Positions 48,437 to 58,481 are shown, counted from the first letter of the stretch. The stretch: DNA of 64,000 nt from Toxonevra muliebris (GCA_963691655.1 OY829328.1:34925890-34989889); one strand, 5' to 3'. Notes: generated by a model from the sequence alone, not told the origin. Translations and numbers: made by a program.

Positions 48437-48881
48437 ATGAAGCTTACGGTAAGTTCTTTGCATATTTGATGTATTGAAGTCAAATTTTATATTTAACACC
48501 TCATTTTATTCGCAGTGCACAATTCATAAATGGACCTCTGTTTTTGTTTTAAGTATTGTTCTTAACAGTGTCATAGCTAAAACTTCAATTTACACAACAA
48601 GTAATATTGATGATAGTTCAAATACATCAATCCGGCAAACAAAACACGTGAAAATTGATACAACATCGCCAAATAATATATTTCAACGGGTTCGTCGCGA
48701 TGACAATAAGCAGGATGGTTATTTATACAGTACCAGAGACGGTTACTATAAAGTAGTTCCAGAGATAGAATTTATACCTTATGACAGGCACACCCATGAG
48801 CATGTACGTGAGCACGAGCCTGAACATGGGTATGAACACGAACATCATCACATGCTTTTTGTTCCAAATTTATTCGGCTGA
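48437..48881 (+). CDS. Gene D: secreted His-rich peptide ending in LFVPNLFG
   Basis: Exons are 48437-48448 (MKLT, then gtaagt) and 48516-48881 (after ttattcgcag), phase 0, 125 aa. The start MKLTCTIHKWTSVFVLSIVL is a signal peptide ending near VIA. The mature part has IYTTSNIDDSSNTS, FQRVRRDD (dibasic), RDGYYKVVPEIEFIPYD, and a His/Glu-rich tail of about 25 residues (HTHEHVREHEPEHGYEHEHHH) replacing the Lys/Arg tail of B, C and E. It ends with MLFVPNLFG at the stop. The His run may bind metal ions or be pH-sensitive; this is inference. Polyadenylation signal at 48928. Gene E lies just upstream on the same strand, so E and D look like a tandem pair. Function unknown. Confidence 0.85.
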
Positions 48882-48927
48882 AAAGTGATAATATATAAAA
48901 TTTACTTAATAATTTAACTTGAATAAC

Positions 48928-48933
48928 AATAAA
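48928..48933 (+). terminator. Polyadenylation signal of gene D
   Basis: AATAAA about 47 bp after the stop codon. Confidence 0.6.
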
Positions 48934-49640
48934 TCATTTTTATTTTTCTGTTCTATCTTTGTGATAATTATTTAGCTACCAACTTAATTTTAAAAACTAA
49001 TATTGTTAGTTGTGAAAATTTTAAATGTAAAATCACGATTTCTTTAATACTCGTGTAATATAATTCGAATACAAAGAACACCAGGGCATTATACATCAAT
49101 TGCTTATTAATCGGGTGTAAAAATAGTAGAAAAAAGCAAAAACTTTTTATTTGCGAGAGTGTATTTTTTATAGCAGTTTATTTCTCTTGAACCAGTTTGA
49201 CATTATGACCTCAATGTAGCTGGAGATGGCTTTATTTTTTGGAAAAATACAGTGAGAAGAGAAGTAAGTTAAGTCATTAATTAAAGCTTCATAAGGAACC
49301 GATTAGGGCTTTTAGTGAAAATGTTTTCTTTTTTACTTTGCGATATCGTTGAATAGATTATTAAAAGTTTTGCGTATCCACCTCTATTTCATTTTTTATC
49401 TCTGAGAGATAGTTATTTCATTTAGTATTCATCCATAATATTCTACTTTATTGTGGCTCGTAAGCATTTGTTAATAAATGAGTTAATTGTGAGGCTGCAT
49501 AGAATAGCTACCACTTTTTTTTTTAACATACACCTGCCATAACATTGCTCAGAAGATTTGTAAAGGGGAAAACATTGTTTGACTTTTTGTCACAATATTT
49601 TATGATATATATCGGTAATATAAGTTAGAATTAGAATTGA
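48934..49640. other. Intergenic, no gene seen
   Basis: AT-rich spacer between gene D and the 3' end of mRpL52; no structure supported. Confidence 0.4.
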
Positions 49641-49726
49641 TTTTTATTTGAAAGTTAAAGGTTGTGAAATTAATGCTTAAATTTAAAGCTTCAAGAATGC
49701 TGACACAGTCTTTCTTAACTATTTAA

Positions 49727-50241
49727 TTAATCTTTTTTCAACAACAGATGACCCTTCGGCTTCAATTTGTTTGCTACTATACGTTGCTTTTCGGCAGCTT
49801 CCTCTGCCTTGATACGCGCATGACGTTTTTTGGCAAAATCTAATTCACTATTAAAAGTTACAATTTTAGCAGCAATTTCTTGTTGTTTCTGTAGGCGTCT
49901 TTTTTGATTTGACTATCAATGAAAAATTTGGGAAAAATATTAAGCAAATGTGCATACAAAAGTTTAAATAATATACTCACTCCCAGAGGACTGGGCCGAC
50001 CATCGAGGAAAGTGTAGTCTGGCAAATTTGTCAAAGGACCAAACGCATTCGGATTTTCTGGCAGACCTTTGCCTTCACGCCACTTTTGGTCTATTGCACG
50101 AATTGGTGTGCATGACAGATTGCGTAAACCTGCTGGAAATTTTTGAGGTAATATGAATTTGATTTTGTGAAATATACTTTTATTTAATATACTTGTGATT
50201 TTTGGAGCAATTTCAGCAGAAAATTTAGCGATATTTATCAT
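49727..50241 (-). CDS. mRpL52: Mitochondrial ribosomal protein L52
   Basis: This is a component of the mitochondrial large ribosomal subunit, made in the cytoplasm and imported. Minus-strand exons are 50241-50193, 50132-49981 and 49912-49727. The 68 bp intron (49980-49913, gtgagt..atag) is clear. The 60 bp first intron (50192-50133, gtatat..tccag) is probable; reading through it also stays in frame (128 aa spliced, 148 aa unspliced). The core WREGKGLPENPNAFGPLTNL with LPDYTFLDGRPSPLG is the signature of the L52 family. The last exon gives a helical basic C-terminus (RRLQKQQEIAAKI ... AEEAAEKQRIV) ending LKPKGHLLLKKD. The N-terminus is basic and amphipathic like a mitochondrial presequence. 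It faces Mus81 across 237 bp. Confidence 0.9.
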
Positions 50242-50478
50242 TTTTTAAATTTATATTAAAGAATGTGCAAAAAATTACGACAAAACATCCACTTACATTC
50301 CACAGATGGATAGATGTCAAAAGCAGCTGATACTAATGTTTCTTTTGTCAGCTGATTTCACTCAACTTGGCAGCATTCACATATGAAGAGCTGACAAACA
50401 GTAAACAAAAGAAATTAAAATTTAAGATCAGTTTTTAAAGTTTAGTGAAGTTATAATAAAACTAAAGATAAATAGAGA
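50242..50478. promoter_or_regulatory. Divergent promoter region, mRpL52 / Mus81
   Basis: Only 237 bp separate the two start codons, which point away from each other, so both promoters must lie here or overlap the first exons. No TATA box is evident. The palindromic agctga/tcagct core appears twice (gtcagctgatttc; aagagctgacaa) near 50,350-50,400. Confidence 0.5.
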
Positions 50479-51744
50479 ATGTCGGCTGGACAACAGCGTC
50501 TTCAAATCACTTTGCAACAGCCCAATCCAGTGTTTGAAAAGTGGCTAGAGAAATGGTTAAGTGAAGCGGAAAGGCGAAACACCAAATCCAGACACAAACT
50601 ACGGGATGCTTTTGAAGCACTTCGTAGTTATCCATTGCCACTTGCATCCGGTCGAGAATGTGCAATTTTACGTGGTTTTGGTACAACATTATGCAATTTG
50701 ATTGACGAGGAAATACGTTCAATGAAAACAATTCATCCAGAGTTTAACAACAATAGCAGCTTTCAACAAGATGTACAAAAAGTTGTTGAAAAAGTTAAGA
50801 AGGCGACAAAAAGAAAACAAACGGGTTCATCTCCCAACAAAGCTTCCAAGTTAACAAAAAAAGAGCAAAAAGCACTTGCCGAAGAAGAAGAACGTACGCG
50901 ACAGGTAACCATGAGCCCAGGTAGCTTTCGGATATCGCTATTGGTGGATACACAAGAAACAAATGGCAAAAATAAGCGCATCTTAGACCAGACACGGAGC
51001 TATTTGGAGTCTCTCGCAATACCTTACGAAATACGGCGTCTCACACTTGGCGACTTCCTTTGGATTGCGCGTGATGCACAGGGTAATGAATTAGTGCTGC
51101 CGTACATTATCGAACGCAAACGTATGGACGATTTGGCCTCAAGCATACGCGATGGTCGTTTCCATGAACAGAAACATCGCTTACGGCAATGCGGCATACA
51201 AAACGTGATTTATCTTGTAGAGGATTATGGCGATAATGAACAATTGGGCCTCCCGCTGGAATCTTTACATCAAGCTATTTCCAATACTCAAATTCATTCT
51301 AATTTCATCATCGCTCATACAGAGAATCATTGGCGTTCTATGGTTTATTTGCAAAGCATGACAAAAACGTTAATACGCCTTTTTAAAAATAAAACGCTTA
51401 TTGGCACAGCAAAGGAGGATTTAAAGTCATGTCAACCGAGTGATCCCATTGTTGGTTTAATGAAATTCCGTTCGTTGTACGAAGATTCTGCCAAAAATTC
51501 TCAGCTGACTGTGCGGGAAGTGTTTATGCAGCAACTACTGCAATTGCATTCGCTTTCGCTAGACAAAGCTTTAGCTATTGTAGACAAATATCCAACACCA
51601 AGATTGCTATTGGATGCGTTTGAGGCTTGTGCTAGTTTGCAGGAAGCGCGTTTATTGTTGGCGAATATAAAGTGTGCGGACTTACGCACTTTAGGAAAGA
51701 AACTTAGCGAAACCGTTTATGAATTTTATACAAATGAGTTTTGA
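50479..51744 (+). CDS. mus81: Crossover junction endonuclease MUS81
   Basis: This is the catalytic subunit of the XPF/MUS81-type structure-specific nuclease, which works with an EME/Mms4 partner in the nucleus and cuts 3' flaps, nicked Holliday junctions and stalled forks. One uninterrupted 421-codon frame. Residues about 10-90 match the N-terminal helix-hairpin-helix region (FEKWLEKWLSEAE ... ILRGFGTTLCNLIDE). A Lys/Glu-rich linker covers about 100-145. The ERCC4 nuclease domain covers about 150-300, with the active-site signature intact: LGD at 190-192 and ERKRMDD at 212-218 (ERKX3D), followed by SSIRDGRFHEQKHRL. The C-terminal part (345-415) fits the tandem HhH domain. Length is close to that known in flies. 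The start at 50479 has the only upstream in-frame ATG. Polyadenylation signals lie at 51887-51896. Confidence 0.95.
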   Translation: MSAGQQRLQITLQQPNPVFEKWLEKWLSEAERRNTKSRHKLRDAFEALRSYPLPLASGRECAILRGFGTTLCNLIDEEIRSMKTIHPEFNNNSSFQQDVQKVVEKVKKATKRKQTGSSPNKASKLTKKEQKALAEEEERTRQVTMSPGSFRISLLVDTQETNGKNKRILDQTRSYLESLAIPYEIRRLTLGDFLWIARDAQGNELVLPYIIERKRMDDLASSIRDGRFHEQKHRLRQCGIQNVIYLVEDYGDNEQLGLPLESLHQAISNTQIHSNFIIAHTENHWRSMVYLQSMTKTLIRLFKNKTLIGTAKEDLKSCQPSDPIVGLMKFRSLYEDSAKNSQLTVREVFMQQLLQLHSLSLDKALAIVDKYPTPRLLLDAFEACASLQEARLLLANIKCADLRTLGKKLSETVYEFYTNEF

Positions 51745-51886
51745 TGGAAATTAATGGTGTTTTTTTTACGCCACTTTTTCGTTGAATCGATGGCTCGAAT
51801 TTTGTTAACTGAAAAAACAATGAATTAATGAATTTTGTTTGCAAGTATTAAAAGATATTGAAAAAATGAAACAAATAATAATTTTT

Positions 51887-51896
51887 AATAAATAAA
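51887..51896 (+). terminator. Polyadenylation signal of mus81
   Basis: Two overlapping AATAAA hexamers about 145 bp after the stop. Confidence 0.55.
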
Positions 51897-51899
51897 GTG

Positions 51900-52540
51900 T
51901 TTAATAAAACTAGAATTTTTTATATAGGGAGTAATTGGCATCGAGTTAAAAAGATGAAGATGGACCTTAGTATATAAAAATAAGAAGTGGTTAAACATAC
52001 GAGTCTTTTGTTATTTAAATTCAGTAAAAAAAACCTCCAAGTTTATTATCACCCTAGTTTAATATCATTGAATAGGAATAACGCCTCTATATTCAAACTA
52101 AAGGTCATTGAAATTATACATAATTCGAAAAATTATTTAAAAATTCGCACCTCAACTCTAAATCAAAAAAAAAAAAAAAAAAATCTCACCAGTTTATAAT
52201 GTAAAATGAAAAGGAGAGAAAATCGACTAGAATCGATGTATTTCCACTTTACTAGCTACCTAAAATCATGTTTTTTGTTTCCTATTTCTCAAGATATTAA
52301 TAAAATAAGTTGAAATTTCGGATTTTTTTTTATTAAGAGAGAATACGCTAATATTTTGTTATTCTACTCTTAAAAACTTAGCCATGATTGTAGGTAACTG
52401 TTAAAGTGAACCCATTCAGTCATGCATTTTCTCGTTTTTCATATTACAGAAAAGTGCCTAAAGAAATCATTTATCGATAATATTTTCCGTCTTTGGCCGA
52501 ATTAAGCTGTTTTTCTTTTTTTGCTACAGAAATTTCGCTT
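51900..52540. other. Intergenic, no gene seen
   Basis: AT-rich spacer with an 18-19 base A run near 52,166. No coding structure. Confidence 0.4.
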
Positions 52541-52545
52541 AGTGC

Positions 52546-52915
52546 AATTTTCCACACGGCAAGTTTTCTAGTTAGCAAATCGAGTTTGTAGGCACGAGAG
52601 GAAAGACAAGAAGAGACGAGTACAGACTTGCTCGTACCGGCAAGTTTTCTTTTGTGCTGTTCGTTCTTTAATATTACTTTATATTCTTATTATTAATTTT
52701 AAGTTGAATGCGCATTGATTCTGGCTTCTTGTTGGAAAAAATATACATTTTCATTCGAAATTTTACTTTTCTTCCATTAATCTATATATTTTGATTCAAT
52801 AAACAGATTTTTGATTTTTGCAATAAAACGTTAATAAAATGTTTTTTACAACACAAATGACAGACAAAGTAAGGTAGAATTGCCCAAAGCAAGAAAACTT
52901 GCTTTGTGGAAAAGA
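52546..52915. mobile_element. Candidate MITE with TTTTCCACA..GCAAGTTTTCT ends
   Basis: The left ttttccacacggcaagttttct and the right agaaaacttgctttgtggaaaa are inverse copies with two mismatches, 370 bp apart. The left side repeats ggcaagttttct again near 52,640. No coding capacity. It ends about 270 bp before the start codon of the next gene. Confidence 0.5.
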
Positions 52916-53182
52916 GGACTTTATATAATAAATTCTGTTTTAAAAATTGCACAGGAAAATTGTTATTTCTTATTGGCAGCACTGTATTGAATTGTTCTCA
53001 CATGTCTCACCACTTTGAAACTATTCTCACCCTCAAACGTCACTTTGACATTTGCTCTATTTTTTGCAATGACACCAGGGGATTCTCTGCTGACACGACT
53101 TTTTTTCTCGCTTTCCTGGTTGTTTTCTGGAATTTATAATTAAATTGAATTAATTTTAATTAAAAAGCCTAAATTAAATAAA

Positions 53183-53757
53183 ATGTTCACAAAAACAAAT
53201 ACAATTGAGCGCAATAGCAGCGGCGGCATCAAAATCAACAACATATCTGAGATTTGCTCTCGAGCGTTAACTGCAAAATCGGAATGGCCTGATAAGGTAA
53301 GAAGAGTGGAGAATGAATTTGTGAAAAAACGTGAATCCAATTAATTTTAGTAGACCATTGTGTATTTTATGAATTTGCATTCCTTAATTTTAGGACGAAT
53401 TTCTTGATGTCATCTATTGGGCTCGACAGATTTTTGGCATTCTACTTGGTGTTGTTTGGGGCATTATTCCATTGAAAGGGTTTCTGGGTTTGGTGCTGTA
53501 AGTTAAAATTTTGGTTTATAACATAGAGAAGTATTCATTTCATTTTGTCCATTTCTAGTTTTGCTGGCATAAGCTGCGGTATCGTTTATATTTACGCCAT
53601 AAATTTCCAGTCTATCGATGAGGAAGCGTATGGTGGTGCGTGGGAACTAATTAAAGAAGGATTTATGACATCGTTTGCAGGATTTTTAGTAACATGGATT
53701 ATATTTTACACAGGATTGCACTATGATGATATAATGGCCGCCAAAGAATTACAATGA
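53183..53757 (+). CDS. RAB5IF / Rab5-interacting-type small membrane protein
   Basis: Exons are 53183-53296, 53394-53497 and 53559-53757, joined by introns with gtaaga..ttttag and gtaagt..ttctag, giving 138 aa. The family (human RAB5IF, also known as RCAF1/OPTI, 137 aa or so) is a small multi-pass membrane protein linked to the ER multipass translocon and to respirasome assembly. Seen here: a polar N-terminus (about 1-38), EFLDVIYWARQIFGILLGVV with WGIIPLKGFLGLVL and FAGISCGIVYIYAI as two hydrophobic segments, an acidic loop DEEAYGGAWELIKEGF, and a final hydrophobic segment SFAGFLVTWIIFYTGLHYD. The EEAYGGAWELxKEG stretch and total length identify the family. Polyadenylation signal at 53771. 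I am sure of the family, less of the exact role in flies. Confidence 0.88.
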
Positions 53758-53770
53758 AAAATCGAATCGT

Positions 53771-53776
53771 AATAAA
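53771..53776 (+). terminator. Polyadenylation signal of the RAB5IF-type gene
   Basis: AATAAA 14 bp after the stop; very close, but a second one (ataaataaatc near 54,100) could also serve. Confidence 0.45.
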
Positions 53777-54260
53777 AAACAACTAGCTAAAATAATTTCA
53801 ACTTCTTACGTATTTCAAAATGCTCCTATTCATCAGTTCGTTTATCGACGACTTAAACACTCCACAACGCCAAATTCACAGGATTTGAACCAGCAAATAG
53901 TTCCACAAATATCTTTATTAGCTAGACTAATAAGTTTGTAGAACGCTGTGCTAGTATGGGAACTATCAAGATTTTTCATTAGCCTTGCATTTTTGTTGAA
54001 TTTAGTTTTACCAATATCTGATGTATTTGATTTTTAAAAAATATTTGTGTAGAGAATGTCTACTCAAATTAGCCACCAACAAAGTTATATCATAATATAA
54101 ATAAATCTTTTTCTATGAAAAACAAAATGTGCTGTATGATTTCTTGATCTTTAATATTTTTGTTAGATGCTCAATTGAAATGTTCAATTTTTACACAAAA
54201 CTAATTTAAAAAATCCCCAATTTTATACCCCCGTGACAAAGATGCTGCTACTGATGTAAA

Positions 54261-55046
54261 CTAATAGTCCATAGCTTCGACCCCTCCGCCATGTCTTCCA
54301 TTTTGCGCTGTGCCATTATGGCCTGGTTCTAAAACAAAATTCTCTGGCAGCTGCCCACTTTGCAGGATGCGTGACAGACGCTCTACTTCTTGCAGTGAAC
54401 TGGCTCGTTTAATGACATCACGTATGCGCTGTAGATCCTCCGGATTAGCCAATCTAGCTGCACTGCCTTTACCAAGTGCTTCCGCAGATGCTGCAGCGGC
54501 AGCGCTAAGTTTCGTCTTTTTCGCTACTTCTTTTAGCATATCTTTGCCTTGTTTCGTTCGAAAGAACTCTTGTGCTGCACGTCGATCCTTTTGCCGTATT
54601 TTTCTAAAGTCCAGCAAACGCAATTGTGGAAATTTCCAAGCCATGTATTCGCGGTAGTATGGTTTAGTGGAAACCGGATTCACCAGCAAGCAAATAGTCT
54701 CTAAATGCACCAATTGTAATAAAGGCTCCAGATCCCCCAATTCCTGCAGATTATTGCCAGTTAGTATTACAGAATTCAGGTTGGGCACCACTTCTTGCAG
54801 ACCTTCACCAATGCGTAAAATGCGATTGTTGTTCAGCAGCAGACACTTAAGCCGCGGCAAATAAGGCAGTCCATCCAATTTCCGCAGATCATTGTCCGAA
54901 AGATCTATAGTATCGAATTGATCTAGTGTAGCGCCCAAATTTTCTATTTGTGGAATTTTATAACCGCGTAAATCCAACTCACGCTCCCGGCATGGATTTA
55001 TAAATTGCATGGACTGGTTTATCAGTTCAGGAGTTAGTTTAACCAT
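54261..55046 (-). CDS. U2A: U2 small nuclear ribonucleoprotein A' (U2A')
   Basis: This is a core protein of the U2 snRNP; with U2B'' it binds stem-loop IV of U2 snRNA and helps branch-site recognition in the spliceosome. The 261-codon frame has no intron. Residues 1-20 (MVKLTPELINQSMQFINPCR) are the family's N-terminus. Leucine-rich repeats run from about 22 to 125 (LDLRGYKIPQIENLG, IDLSDNDLRKLDGLP, LLLNNNRILRIGEGL, VILTGNNLQELGDLE), followed by the cap NPVSTKPYYREYMAWKFPQL (123-142) and LRLLDFRKIR. A charged/Ala-rich region and a conserved helix (EDLQRIRDVIKRASSLQEVE) precede the C-terminus. All key parts are present and length is normal. It converges with the RAB5IF-type gene upstream in the window. 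Confidence 0.96.
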   Translation of the reverse strand: MVKLTPELINQSMQFINPCRERELDLRGYKIPQIENLGATLDQFDTIDLSDNDLRKLDGLPYLPRLKCLLLNNNRILRIGEGLQEVVPNLNSVILTGNNLQELGDLEPLLQLVHLETICLLVNPVSTKPYYREYMAWKFPQLRLLDFRKIRQKDRRAAQEFFRTKQGKDMLKEVAKKTKLSAAAAASAEALGKGSAARLANPEDLQRIRDVIKRASSLQEVERLSRILQSGQLPENFVLEPGHNGTAQNGRHGGGVEAMDY

Positions 55047-55489
55047 TTTATTGGCTACGTGTTTGCAACAGCTTGAGCGCGAACAGTTTTAAATTTTTTT
55101 ATATATATATTTAGCTTTTTATAAACTAATTTATAAATTTGTAAACTAATCGTGCACCAACTTTCGCTCTTCTTCTGCTCTATGTTCGCATTCACGATAG
55201 AGTGACACAGCGTCAAGTGAAAATCAGAAGTGCTACCAAGTTGCATATAGAGTGTAGACTTTTTCAGGGCTGAAAATTAGTCTTCCGGTATTTTTTTCAG
55301 TATGAAAATATTTATAAAAATTTCTTTGTTTTTTAAAAAATTTGAATCACTAATAATAATAATTTACTAAATAACATGAGATTATACTTAATTTTTTTCA
55401 ACTTTCATTATACGCATTTAGAAATTTTACCGACCAAAGAGATTAATTTGAAATGGATTTGAATGATAAAATCGTATTAAGGAGTGAGA

Positions 55490-56260
55490 TTGAAAAAATC
55501 TTAACACACGTTTTATCTAATAACTTTTTTTGGGTGTAAAATTTAAAAATTTTTTTGATCTACAATAGTTACTTTGAAAAATATGTCAGTTGTTATTTTT
55601 AATGACAAACATGTTAATTTATTGGGAGTTTTATCAAAATGAGTGAAGAAAAAGAAGTACGTCTTAAAATTATTAAAAATTTTCAAAAAATCCAAATTGG
55701 TCCTACAAAAAATTGGCCAAAGAATTGAAGGTCTGCCGTCAAACTGTTTCCAATGTTATTAAACAGTTTCAGGAGAATTTGACCATCTATAGGAAACCTG
55801 GTTCGGGAAGAAAACAAGGACCACATGATATTGGGAAAGCCAAGAAAATAGACAGCATATTGAAAAGATCTCCAAACACATCTGGTAGAAAAGCTGCCCA
55901 GTGGTGCTGGTTAGCCCAGTGCTCTGACTATTTGGTGCGAAAAGTTAAAGCCAATGCAGGTTTCAAAACATACAAAGTTCAAGAAACATAGAGAATCCAA
56001 GAGCAGACAAAATTTCCTAAAAAATTCCTGGTATGGCAAGCTATATGCAGTTGCGGCAAAAGAAGTAAGTCATTTCTTACAGTAGGCTCTATAAATAAGA
56101 AAATATACATCAAAGAATGTTTGAAAAAAGACTTCTTCCTTTCATAAGAGAGCACAATGTAGCCCGATTTGGCAACATGTCACTATGGCAAGAAAGCTCT
56201 GGAGTGGTACCAAAGTAATAACATAGTTTTTGTCCTTGACTTGATGGAGAGGCTTAAACC
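55490..56260 (+). pseudogene. Mariner/Tc1-like transposase relic
   Basis: From an ATG near 55,639 broken frames encode a helix-turn-helix domain (KELKVCRQTVSNVIKQFQEN), a linker YRKPGSGRKQGPHD, and a second helical part (IDSILKRSPNTSGRKAAQ, VRKVKANAGFKTYKVQE). Further on, KSFLTVGSINKKIYIKECLK and FGNMSL-type and HYGKKALEWYQSNN pieces give the DDE-domain context with the second Asp region (PDLATCHYGKKALEW, frame-shifted). A terminal-type sequence (ggagtgagattgaaaaaatc) lies near 55,481. Several frameshifts; not functional. The right end is lost or unrecognised. Confidence 0.7.
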
Positions 56261-56749
56261 TAATTGAAAACATAGCCAAGTAAGGAAGTTGAGCTTTGGA
56301 ATTGGGTATCTTAGGAAACTGTGTTTGAAGCTTGATCGACGTTTGGCGTCGATGCAAATATTTTCTGAGATGAGGTTGGTTCACCTCCATTAATTTGCGC
56401 TCTACTGTTGAGTCATTGATTTACTAACGGTACCTAATAGTGCTGGACTGCATCTGAAAGCAATGCATTTTTGTGAAATGTCTTTATCCATAGATACAAA
56501 CAGCAACTCATTGGAAAGTTTATTATTCATTCGTAAAGGGCAGTGTAGCGGGAAAAAATTTATCACCGTGCTCACGCGTTTTGAGTTTGTCGTTTTGAAG
56601 AAATAATAAAAGTCAAACATTAGTTTTTGTTCCCGAGCAGGAAAATTAAACTCAAAAAAAAGTTTTCGTGCCCGAACCAAAAAAAAATTAAACTCAAAAT
56701 ATAATTTTCATTCTTAAAAAAAATAATAGAAATCGAAAAATATCAAAGA

Positions 56750-56885
56750 ATGAAACCGAAACCCCTAAAACCCGTTTCATTTTTCAAAACCGAAACCGAA
56801 ACCATTATTTTTATCTGCAAAAGAACAAAACCGAAACCGATTCAAACACAGGAACCGGTTAAAATCGGTTCGGCATCGACCAAAA
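56750..56885. repeat. Degenerate AAACCGAAACC-type short repeat
   Basis: Short units such as gaaaccgaaaccc, aaaaccgaaaccgaaacc and aaaccgaaaccgattc recur over about 130 bp and then run into a ggttcggcatcgaccaaaa segment. Related sequence (cggcatcggttcagc; tttggccaa) lies inverted in the 643 bp segment near 62.1 kb, so this is probably transposon-internal. Confidence 0.4.
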
Positions 56886-57284
56886 TTTGGCCAATATTTT
56901 TAATCAAATTATTCCTAAACAAATGTTATTAACGAGTTTAAGTAGAAGCAGAGCTGGGAGGTTTTGATTACTTTTGTAATCTATTACACATGAAGTACCA
57001 GTACTCAAAAATTTTTGAGTACGATTACTGTAATCGTACTTAATTTTTTTTTGAGTACCATTACAGTAATCGTACTCACAATTTTTTGAGTACGATTACT
57101 TTGTTGTATTTTGAGTACAATTACTCATATGCATGTAATACATATTTAAACATAAATAAATTTATAAGTTGTTCTTGAGACAAATGTCACTGGGCTGAAG
57201 TGCCAATAACAACTCAAAACTAAAAGCAATTGAATTATTCATAAAAAAATCAGCCATTTTTCGAAGTTATAAATCAGTTCTCTC

Positions 57285-58316
57285 TTCTACTATTTTCAAG
57301 TCTCAATTCAATTATTTTTATTATGCCAGAGATCGAAAATAATGATTATTTTAGAAAAATGGAAAAAATTAGGTTGTTCCATACGTCTGAGAGCATAGTT
57401 GAGTACACCAAAATGATACGGGCTGCATGCATGCTTTGTTGAAGCCAGTAAAGATTTTTTTTTTTTTGGCTTACCTCTATGTTTTTGTGTTTACGATCTG
57501 GTATAAAAATCATTATTTGATTTTTATGTTTTTGCTCAACCAAAAAGAAAATATTTTTCAAGAAATGAAACCAAATCAATATAATGTTCCGGTTTCGGTT
57601 TCTCAAGTGTTTCTGTTTCAGTTACGGCTTCGTTCTTCAACATTCATTTCGGTTTTGAAAGGAAAGTGATCAAAAAAATAAAAAATATTACTATGATTCA
57701 TAAATAAAGGAAAAATATTCTAAAATTCAAGAACGTATACAAGCCCTAACCACTATTAACCCTGGAAATGTATGCTTATTTTTTATACGTAAAGGTCATG
57801 CTTCGTCGAAACGACGCCGGCATTATTCAAAGTGGTCATACACATGACCTATACATAAAGCTCGTATCTTTTTTCCGACCAAAAACTGTATATTTCTACC
57901 AACAATTTTTAAAAAACTGTAAATCGATTTGAAAAAAACTGTATATTTCGCGGTATCAACTTTTTTCAATGAAAATTAACCAGGAAAGCAATTTATTCAT
58001 CATCTAAATCGTCTTCGTTCTCCATTTCCATATCTCCTTTTGTAGTTGTATTGAATTTGTGCTTTGAAGAAATTTGACGAAGCGATTCCGGCTTTGCTAT
58101 GAGGTATTTATAGAAATCAACGCATGGATATTTCAAGTTATAATTGACGATAAGAATCGCCTTCAATGTTTCTACTTCTTTCAAAGGTATACTTGCAACG
58201 AGTTGCCCTTGTTCTCTGACACCTTTTGCATTGTGATTTTTTCTTAGTATAAACGCGGTATTTTGGTAAAAAAGGCGGTATGCGGTTTTGGAGTTGAAAA
58301 AGCGGTATACTACCGC
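57285..58316 (+). repeat. Large palindrome, left arm (1,032 bp)
   Basis: This segment is the reverse complement of 61,056-62,730, apart from one 643 bp block present only in the right arm. Samples compared at several points (outer end, the tttcgtcgaaacgacg patch, inner end) are identical, and the translations of three open frames (63, 80 and 86 codons) are identical in both arms. Such identity implies a very recent inverted duplication, gene conversion, or an assembly artefact. Confidence 0.9.
57756..57775. repeat. piggyBac-type end in the left arm
   Basis: TTAACCCTGGAAATG reads like a TTAA target plus CCC terminus. The same junction lies inverted at 61,598-61,616 in the right arm. Just outside is agccctaaccacta, which also occurs at about 58,413 next to the Tc1-like element. 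Confidence 0.45.
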
Positions 58317-58481
58317 TAATCGTACTCAACCTTTTTTGAGTACGATTCCTTCATGTACTTGTACTCAAAATTTCAAAGTAATCATACTTCTACACGCCCA
58401 GCTCTGAGTGAAAGCCCTAACCACTATTAATAGGTACAGCTGGATTTGTTCTTAAATTTCAACTTTGGATGCCATTTTACG

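Larger units (their letters stand above)
56949..58406. mobile_element. hAT-type element with CAGAGCTGGG ends, carrying the left palindrome arm
   Basis: The left end is CAGAGCTGGG and the right end CCCAGCTCTG. The flanking octamers agtagaag (56941-56948) and agtgaaag (58407-58414) match at six of eight positions, which fits a decayed 8 bp hAT target duplication. Copies of a GAGTACGATTAC motif cluster inside both ends (57,000-57,120 and 58,318-58,380), as subterminal repeats do. Internal minus-strand frames of 60-90 codons are present, but none is recognised as a transposase domain. Confidence 0.55.

Noticed and set aside
54310..54657. 115-codon open frame opposite U2A'
   Set aside because: It is a shadow of the conserved minus-strand U2A' coding sequence.
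56402..56680. 92-codon minus-strand open frame
   Set aside because: No signal peptide, domain or relative; it lies in transposon-rich sequence and resembles no transposase motif I can name.
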